DNA of 5,731 bases from an uncultured Opitutia bacterium (GTDB lineage: Bacteria > Verrucomicrobiota > Verrucomicrobiia > Opitutales > UBA953). Position numbers and translations under genes: made by a program. Of this stretch, positions 1 to 4,403 are shown in pieces. A model generated the notes under the pieces. That model was not told the DNA's origin. It did not search any database and saw only the letters and a program-made list of their open reading frames with translations. How positions within the stretch are numbered: the first letter of the stretch is position 1; every line of letters begins with the position of its first letter. Where the stretch lies: positions 1 to 5,731 of the forward strand of contig CALEEU010000390.1 of the NCBI GenBank assembly GCA_937875975.1, in the 5' to 3' direction.

Positions 1-783
1 ACGGGCCTGAGCTACATGATGATGGAGACGGTGGTCTACGCCCGCGAGTTCCTCTACGTGAAGGAGCTCTACGACAACGGCGAACTGGGCCGCCTGCAGT
101 TCCTCCAGGCCTCGCACCAACAGGACATGGAAGGCTGGCCCGGCTACTGGCCCGGCCTCCCGCCGATGTACTACGCCACGCACTGCGTCGGCCCGATGCT
201 CGCCCTCACCCGCGCCGACGCGGAATATGTCTCGTGCTTCGGCTCCGGCCGCATCGCCGAGGACATGATTCCGATCTACAACTCGCCCTTCGCGGTCGAG
301 ACGGCCCATATCAAGTTCCATAAGTCCGACGTCTCGGCGCGCATCATCCGCTCGCTCTTCGACACGGCCCGCCAGTATCGCGAATCGATCGATGTCTACG
401 GCTCGAAGAAGTCTTTCGAGTGGCCGCTCATCGAAGGCGAAGAGCCGGTGCTCCACACGGCGAAGAAGGCCGAGCCAGAGATCCCGCAGAAGGTCAAGGT
501 GCCCGACTTCGCCCATCGCCTCCCGAAGGAGATCCAGCACTTCACGACCAAGGGCGTCTACGGCGAAGGCGAAGACCACCTGTCCTTCACGCAAGGCGGC
601 GGCCACGGCGGCTCCCACCCCCACCTCGCCAACGAGTTCATCCAGGCGCTGCTCGCCAAGCGTGAGCCGTTCCCGAACGCACGTCAGTCCGCCAACTGGA
701 CCTGCACTGGTATTCTCGCGCACGAGTCCGCGATGGCCGGCGGCGAGATTCGCAAACTCCCCGCGTTCACGTTGCCTGCGTAA
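1..783 (+). CDS. Gfo/Idh/MocA-family oxidoreductase, C-terminal part (5' truncated by window)
   Basis: The reading frame is open from base 1 and ends at a TAA (781-783), giving 260 residues; no start is visible, so the N-terminal Rossmann NAD(P)-binding fold and the usual E-K-P motif lie outside. What remains is the alpha/beta substrate-binding domain. Near fragment residue 30 is the familiar 'GELGRLQFLQA' turn, followed by a Trp/Tyr/Pro-rich stretch and 'YYATHCVGP' (His at about 61), where the family usually carries its active-site His/Asp region. A Gly/His cluster 'GGGHGGSHPHL' at about 199-209 precedes an amphipathic helix (NEFIQALLAKREPFPNA) and 'ANWTCTGILAHESAMAGG', which closes these proteins in PVC bacteria. 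Members are cytoplasmic or Tat-exported enzymes that oxidise, reduce or rearrange sugars and cyclitols; the substrate cannot be read from sequence. The fold family is confident, the exact reaction unknown. It converges on the minus-strand gene and is followed by a hairpin terminator at 830-861. Confidence 0.88.
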   Translation, partial: TGLSYMMMETVVYAREFLYVKELYDNGELGRLQFLQASHQQDMEGWPGYWPGLPPMYYATHCVGPMLALTRADAEYVSCFGSGRIAEDMIPIYNSPFAVETAHIKFHKSDVSARIIRSLFDTARQYRESIDVYGSKKSFEWPLIEGEEPVLHTAKKAEPEIPQKVKVPDFAHRLPKEIQHFTTKGVYGEGEDHLSFTQGGGHGGSHPHLANEFIQALLAKREPFPNARQSANWTCTGILAHESAMAGGEIRKLPAFTLPA

Positions 784-786
784 CGA

Positions 787-818
787 GTTGACCCGTTGAA
801 CGGTTGATCCGTTGGCCA
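787..818. repeat. Octamer array, 4 units of GTTGNNCC type
   Basis: Directly after the oxidoreductase stop codon are four consecutive 8-bp units: GTTGACCC, GTTGAACG, GTTGATCC and GTTGGCCA. The first four bases are constant and the rest vary. Within it AACGG (799-803) can pair with CCGTT (809-813) around a 5-nt loop, but no T-tract follows. It is non-coding; its role is unknown. Confidence 0.6.
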
Positions 819-829
819 GAAACCAAAGA

Positions 830-861
830 GGTAGGGACAGCACGACGTGCTGTCCTTTTTT
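830..861 (+). terminator. Intrinsic terminator formed by a REP-like hairpin (copy R1)
   Basis: GGACAGCA (835-842) pairs perfectly with TGCTGTCC (848-855) around CGACG, and six T residues follow at 856-861: an intrinsic terminator by structure, 51 nt downstream of the oxidoreductase stop. The leading sequence GGTAGGGA (830-837) is the same head that begins and, inverted, ends the palindromic element at 871-992. This hairpin is therefore probably a solo copy of that repeat family that serves as, or was recruited as, the terminator. Confidence 0.75.
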
Positions 862-870
862 GTGCCTTTA

Positions 871-992
871 GGTAGGGACGTGATTGCCATCACGTCCGTT
901 CGCGGACGAACGCACGAAGTGGTCGAGCCTAACTAAGGCCCGACGACTTACGAACCGCCGTCGAACGGATGCGATGTCATCGCATCCCTACC
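871..992. repeat. 122-bp imperfect palindromic element, REPIN/MITE-like
   Basis: The element begins GGTAGGGA (871-878) and ends with its reverse complement TCCCTACC (985-992). Each arm has its own hairpin: GGACGTGA/TCACGTCC (876-883 with 890-897, 6-nt loop) on the left, and a 10-bp stem with 1-nt centre at 967-987 on the right. Inside these, TCCGTTCG (895-902) is mirrored by CGAACGGA (962-969). CGTTCG/CGAACG (897-912) forms a small extra hairpin in the left arm, and the core GTCGAGCCT (922-930) faces AGGCCCGAC (936-944) with one mismatch around AACTA. TA dinucleotides abut both ends (869-870 and 993-994). Two REP-like units in inverted order define a REPIN; a MITE of a TA-targeting transposase is the alternative. 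No transposase is in the window, so mobility is inference. Confidence 0.7.
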
Positions 993-1002
993 TATAATCC
1001 CC

Positions 1003-1036
1003 GCCACCTGCCACCCGGGGCCGCCACCCGCCACCT
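1003..1036. repeat. Heptamer GCCACC(T/C), four units in two pairs
   Basis: GCCACCT, GCCACCC, a 6-nt GGGGCC spacer, GCCACCC and GCCACCT. The pairs are arranged symmetrically about the spacer. It lies in the non-coding gap between convergent genes and no protein frame explains it. Function unknown. Confidence 0.5.
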
Positions 1037-1053
1037 GAAACGGATGTATCCAC

Positions 1054-1097
1054 CTTTGCACTTTTGCACAGGCCGAAGGCCGCTTTGCACTTTTGCA
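1054..1097. repeat. 15-bp direct repeat pair flanking a GGCC hairpin
   Basis: CTTTGCACTTTTGCA occurs exactly at 1054-1068 and 1083-1097, a period of 29 bp. Between the copies, GGCC (1071-1074) and GGCC (1078-1081) form a short 4-bp stem with a 3-nt loop. Each copy itself contains two TTTGCA/TTTTGCA half-units. Non-coding, role unknown. Confidence 0.6.
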
Positions 1098-1100
1098 TGA

Positions 1101-1126
1101 CCTACCCCTACCCCTACCCCTACCCC
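1101..1126 (-). repeat. Hexamer array (GGGGTA on minus strand), predicted G-quadruplex at a stop codon
   Basis: The plus strand reads CCTA followed by CCCC runs at 1105-1108, 1111-1114, 1117-1120 and 1123-1126, each separated by TA. On the minus strand, and so in the mRNA of the haem-protein gene, this is four G4 runs with 2-nt UA loops, starting at the base right after the TAA stop (1129-1127). Four evenly spaced G4 tracts with minimal loops meet the usual definition of an intramolecular G-quadruplex. No T-tract hairpin was found downstream of this gene, so the array may influence 3'-end formation; that is inference. Confidence 0.65.
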
Positions 1127-4100
1127 TTATTTGCTGTAGAGCTGATCCTTCGCATTCCCGCCGGAGACGAGATAGGCGAGGAGATCGGCGACTTCCTGAG
1201 CGTTAAGCGAATTGATCAGGCCGGCGGGCATGGGGCTATTGGCGTCACGATCGATGCTTAGGATGTCGGAGCGGTTCACGGAAATCTGCACCGACGGGTC
1301 GAAGGCACTGACCGAGAGCTGCAGCTTGTCACCTTCTTCGTTGAGGATGCGGCCGATGGTCTTACCGCCGTCGACGCGTCCGATGACGGAGTTGGCGTAT
1401 TGGTCGGAGACGATGGCGTTGGGCTGGACGATGCTCATGAGCACGTCGGCCGGAGCGGAACGGGCGCCGAGGCCGGCGAGATCCGGACCCTGCGCGCCGC
1501 CGTTGTCGCCGAGGCGGTGGCACTGCGAGCAGAGCGCGGCGGCGAACATCTTCTGGCCGTTGGCGAAGTCGAACGACTTCTTGGCCTTGGCGTCGTCCCA
1601 GGCCTTGAGGGCTTCGGCGTGCGTCCAGAGACGGCCCGGGCCGGAAGCGGTCGGGAGCGGTTCAACCTTCACGACCGGCGCGATCGGCTCAAAGCCCGCG
1701 CGGTCGGCTTCTGGCATGGCTGCCAGGGTCTCCTTGCGGATATTACGGACAAAGCCCTTCAGCGAGTTACCACCCTGGGCGAGAGCGAGCTCATCAAGGA
1801 AGCCGAAGAACTGCTTCCGCAGCTCCGGCGTCCAGCCGACGGTGGCGCGACTGAGGTAGACGGCGAGTCCGATGCGCGTCGACGAAGGCGTGACGGCCAT
1901 CGCGGCGGCGGCGGCCTTGGCGTAACCCGGATGGCGGGCGAGGATCTCCGGATCGGCGACGACGGCCGGGCTGGGCTGGGCGATCTTCATGGCCTGCAGG
2001 ATGCGGCCGGGCGCGCTCGCTTCACCGAGGTAGATGGCGAGCTGCGCGAGCTGGCGGTCGAGGGCGTTGTCGCCGGAAGGGATGCGCGTGGCGCTCTCCT
2101 TGCCGAGGCGGGCGATGGTGGCGGCGTCCGGCTTGCCGTGACGCGAGAACGCGACCTGGAAGACGCGCTGACGGTCCTGCTGCTGGCGGAGATCCTTGGT
2201 CTTCGCGGCCGCGTCGGCGGCGGCGACGATCGCGGCGAGGTCCTGCGGACCACCACTGCGGGCGAGGGCCAAGGCGGCGTTGAGCGCGAGGTCGAGGTTG
2301 GCGTCGGACTTCACGCGGGCGCGCCAGGCGTCGACCGGCTGGTGCTCGACGGCGATACGGGCGGCGAAGCGCACCCAGAGATCCGGGTGACCCATGTTCG
2401 GCCAGGCCTTGGCGAGCGCCGCGGCGGAAGGAGCGACGTCGCGGAGGGCTTCGAGTTCACGACGTAGCTTCTGTTCGGGCGTGGCGTCGAACCAGGCGAC
2501 CGGCGCGGTGGACTCCGTGCCTTGGTAGGTGATGCGATAGAGCGCGGACTGACCGCCACGGCCGCCGATGGTCACGTACATATGTCCGTCCTGCGGGCGA
2601 ATCACGGCGTCGGTGACCGAGAACGGCTTGCCGGCGGCGAAGACTTCCTTGCGGGCCTTCCAGCCGCCGCCTTCCGGCGTGAGGTGGATCGCGTAGAGCG
2701 TGGCGAAGGTCCAGTCACAGGCGAAGAACGCGCGCTGATAGGCCGCCGGGAACTTGGCGCCGGTGCCCATGGTGGTGCCGGTCGGGCTGCCTGGGCCGAT
2801 GTCGACGAGAGCCGGCTGCATGTCGAGCGTGGGGAAAGCGTTGTTGCCGGCACCGGAGCGCCAGCCGAGCTCGCCGCCCGGGGTGCAGAGGTAGATGCGG
2901 GTCGGGCGATACCAAGGCGCGCCCATGTCCCATTCCATATCGGAGTCGTAGGTGAAGATATCGCCGTCCGGAGCGACGGAGCAGTCGTACGGGTTGCGGA
3001 AGCTAGCGGTCACGCGGACCCAATCCTTGCCATCCTTGTCCATGCGCGCGATCCAACCGCCGACGGCCTTGATGCCGGAGGCATGGCCGTTGGCGTCTTC
3101 GTATTTCTTCAGGAGGTCGTCCTCGTCGTAACGCTTCACCGGCGCGCCGGCCTTCTCGTCGTCGGGCAGCTTGGTATGGTTGCCACCCACCACGAGGATC
3201 GAGCCGTCGCGGTCGAGGACGAGCTGGTGCGGGCCGTGTTCGCCCGAGCCCTTGAGCGCGCGGATCAGCGTCTGTTCGGCGTAGGAGCCGTCGCCCTTGG
3301 TGTCGCGCAGGCGCCAGATGTCGCCCTTACCCTTCTCGCTCGTGCAGGCGTAAAGCGCCCCGTGGGCGAAGAGCAGGCCGTGGCAGCCGAAGAACTTCGT
3401 GTCGATCTTGGTGACGACGGGCTTGTTGGGATCCTTCAGCGAGACGCGCCAGAGCATGCCGCCTTGGTCACCGGCGACGAGGTCGCCTTCCGGCGAGACG
3501 GCGAGCGAGACCCAGGTGCCCTGTTCCGCCTTGGGCACGAGATGCAGGAGCTCGGCCTTGAAGCCGGGCTGCAGGATGAGTTCCTCGGGAGCGGCCACGG
3601 AAGTGGACGGCGTGCGCTTACCGCTCTTGGCGACCGCGGCCTGACGATCGAAAGGCTTACCCCAAGGCTGTTCGCCATACTTCTTAACGAAAGTCGCGGC
3701 GGCCCAGGAGGCGTCATCGAAGCCGGCGTTTTCCCAGCCCTTGCCCGGCTTGGCGAGGGACGTCTTCCAGTTCGTGCCGGATTCAGCGAGGACGGCCTTG
3801 CCCGCGCTGAGACGGAAGGACAACGCGGCGATGCCGCCGTCGTTACGAGCGAGCACGGCGATCGTGTTCACGCCGGCCTTGAGGTCGCCGCCGACCTCGG
3901 CGTTGAAAGCCTCCGCCCAATCGTCGGAGCCGCCGAGCGCCTTGCCGTTGAGCCAGACGACGCAGTGATTGTCCGCAGCGGCCTGCAGCAGCGCCTTGGC
4001 CGGGACTTCCTTCAATTCGAAGGAGGTGCGGAACCAGACTTCTTGTTTCGCGATGTTGTTCTTCGCGCCCCAGATCCAGGAAGTCTCCGCCGAGGCGACG

Positions 4101-4147
4101 ACGGAACAGAGGCAAAGGACGGACAGACAGAGCAGGCGGAGGGGCAT
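1127..4147 (-). CDS. Exported PVC-type beta-propeller / haem-binding CxxCH protein
   Basis: This is a 1006-residue exported protein. From the ATG at 4147 it opens with a classical signal peptide (MPLR, hydrophobic Leu/Cys/Val core, VASA cleavage near residue 20). Residues about 21-118 resemble a jelly-roll of the glycoside hydrolase family 2 sugar-binding type (VVWLNGKALGG, VNTIAVLARND), continuing to about 165. Residues about 186-543 are a PQQ-dehydrogenase-like propeller (PGFKAELLHL, GPHQLVLDRDGS, RNPYDCSVAPDGD, GGRGGQSALYRITY). About 557-833 is an Ala-rich helical region of HEAT-like character. The C-terminus is a cytochrome c-like domain with CSQCH at 873-877 and a candidate axial Met at 973 (SPMPAGL). 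This order matches the planctomycete/verrucomicrobial membrane-bound dehydrogenase plus haem-domain families (TIGR02604/TIGR02603 type). It presumably oxidises a substrate outside the cytoplasm and transfers electrons to its haem; the substrate is unknown. An in-frame TTG at 4198 would add 17 residues ahead of the signal peptide and is less likely; no clear Shine-Dalgarno precedes either start. TTGCCA/TATCTC (minus strand, 4198-4193 and 4176-4171) is a weak promoter candidate compatible with the ATG. Confidence 0.9.
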   Translation of the reverse strand: MPLRLLCLSVLCLCSVVASAETSWIWGAKNNIAKQEVWFRTSFELKEVPAKALLQAAADNHCVVWLNGKALGGSDDWAEAFNAEVGGDLKAGVNTIAVLARNDGGIAALSFRLSAGKAVLAESGTNWKTSLAKPGKGWENAGFDDASWAAATFVKKYGEQPWGKPFDRQAAVAKSGKRTPSTSVAAPEELILQPGFKAELLHLVPKAEQGTWVSLAVSPEGDLVAGDQGGMLWRVSLKDPNKPVVTKIDTKFFGCHGLLFAHGALYACTSEKGKGDIWRLRDTKGDGSYAEQTLIRALKGSGEHGPHQLVLDRDGSILVVGGNHTKLPDDEKAGAPVKRYDEDDLLKKYEDANGHASGIKAVGGWIARMDKDGKDWVRVTASFRNPYDCSVAPDGDIFTYDSDMEWDMGAPWYRPTRIYLCTPGGELGWRSGAGNNAFPTLDMQPALVDIGPGSPTGTTMGTGAKFPAAYQRAFFACDWTFATLYAIHLTPEGGGWKARKEVFAAGKPFSVTDAVIRPQDGHMYVTIGGRGGQSALYRITYQGTESTAPVAWFDATPEQKLRRELEALRDVAPSAAALAKAWPNMGHPDLWVRFAARIAVEHQPVDAWRARVKSDANLDLALNAALALARSGGPQDLAAIVAAADAAAKTKDLRQQQDRQRVFQVAFSRHGKPDAATIARLGKESATRIPSGDNALDRQLAQLAIYLGEASAPGRILQAMKIAQPSPAVVADPEILARHPGYAKAAAAAMAVTPSSTRIGLAVYLSRATVGWTPELRKQFFGFLDELALAQGGNSLKGFVRNIRKETLAAMPEADRAGFEPIAPVVKVEPLPTASGPGRLWTHAEALKAWDDAKAKKSFDFANGQKMFAAALCSQCHRLGDNGGAQGPDLAGLGARSAPADVLMSIVQPNAIVSDQYANSVIGRVDGGKTIGRILNEEGDKLQLSVSAFDPSVQISVNRSDILSIDRDANSPMPAGLINSLNAQEVADLLAYLVSGGNAKDQLYSK

Positions 4148-4265
4148 GTGGAGATGCGGGGTTGTCAGCAGAGATAGATGACAAACCGGCGGTGGCAAGC
4201 GTCCGGGGCGGCCAAACGGCCCCTTCCCAAGCCTTTACCACTCATTTACGTCTTGCCCGCCCGCC

Positions 4266-4294
4266 ATCCAGGGACTTCCTCAACAGTCCTGGAT
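4266..4294. other. Inverted repeat immediately upstream of tRNA-Ser
   Basis: ATCCAGG (4266-4272) pairs perfectly with CCTGGAT (4288-4294); after one bulged G the pairing continues AC/GT (4274-4275 with 4286-4287), leaving a 10-nt loop. It ends one base before the tRNA's first nucleotide, so it sits where the tRNA promoter or the 5' leader processed by RNase P would be. I see no convincing -35/-10 pair overlapping it. It could be a leader hairpin or an operator. Confidence 0.4.
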
Positions 4295-4295
4295 A

Positions 4296-4383
4296 GGAGG
4301 GGTGGCAGAGTGGTCGATTGCGTCTGATTCGAAATCAGATGAACCGCAAGGTTCCGGGGGTTCGAATCCCTTCCCCTCCGCCA
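4296..4383 (+). tRNA. tRNA-Ser (anticodon CGA)
   Basis: A complete class II cloverleaf of 88 nt. Acceptor GGAGGGG (4296-4302) pairs with CCCCTCC (4373-4379), followed by discriminator G4380 and a genome-encoded CCA (4381-4383). The D-arm is GCAGAGTGGTCGATTGC. The anticodon stem TCTGA/TCAGA encloses TTCGAAA with anticodon CGA at 4330-4332, which reads UCG. The long variable arm GAACC-GCAA-GGTTC (4341-4354) identifies a serine tRNA. The T-loop TTCGAAT (4361-4367) has a stem with two G-U pairs. The next gene starts 20 nt downstream, with no terminator between. Confidence 0.97.
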
Positions 4384-4403
4384 GGTTACTTTGATTAATC
4401 TTT

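Noticed and set aside
684..893. A 69-codon minus-strand frame spanning the oxidoreductase end and the repeats
   Set aside because: It crosses the terminator hairpin and repeat units, has no start signal and resembles no protein.
1054..1097. Minimal CRISPR-like array
   Set aside because: Only two 15-bp repeats with a 14-bp spacer that is itself a small hairpin, and no cas genes nearby.
1064..1261. A 65-codon plus-strand frame with a Tyr-Pro repeat
   Set aside because: The YPYPYP stretch is simply the C4TA hexamer array translated, and the rest overlaps the end of the minus-strand gene in antisense.
2522..4177. A 551-codon open frame on the plus strand (and another at 1400-2467) opposite the haem-protein gene
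   Set aside because: They are antisense to a gene with clear domains; high GC at third positions removes stops on the opposite strand. The translations are Arg/Gly/Val/Ala-rich without recognisable domains.
4148..4198. TTG start at 4198 for the haem-protein gene
   Set aside because: It would put 17 polar, Pro/His-containing residues before a canonical signal peptide that begins at the ATG at 4147.
4207..4223. Hairpin GG(C)GGCC-AAAC-GGCCCC in the divergent spacer
   Set aside because: Only about six pairs with a bulge, no T-tract and no upstream gene to terminate; not supported as a terminator or riboswitch.
4361..4383. tRNA 3' end as an integration (att) site
   Set aside because: No second copy of the tRNA 3' sequence and no integrase in the window; the downstream sulfatase is an ordinary PVC gene.
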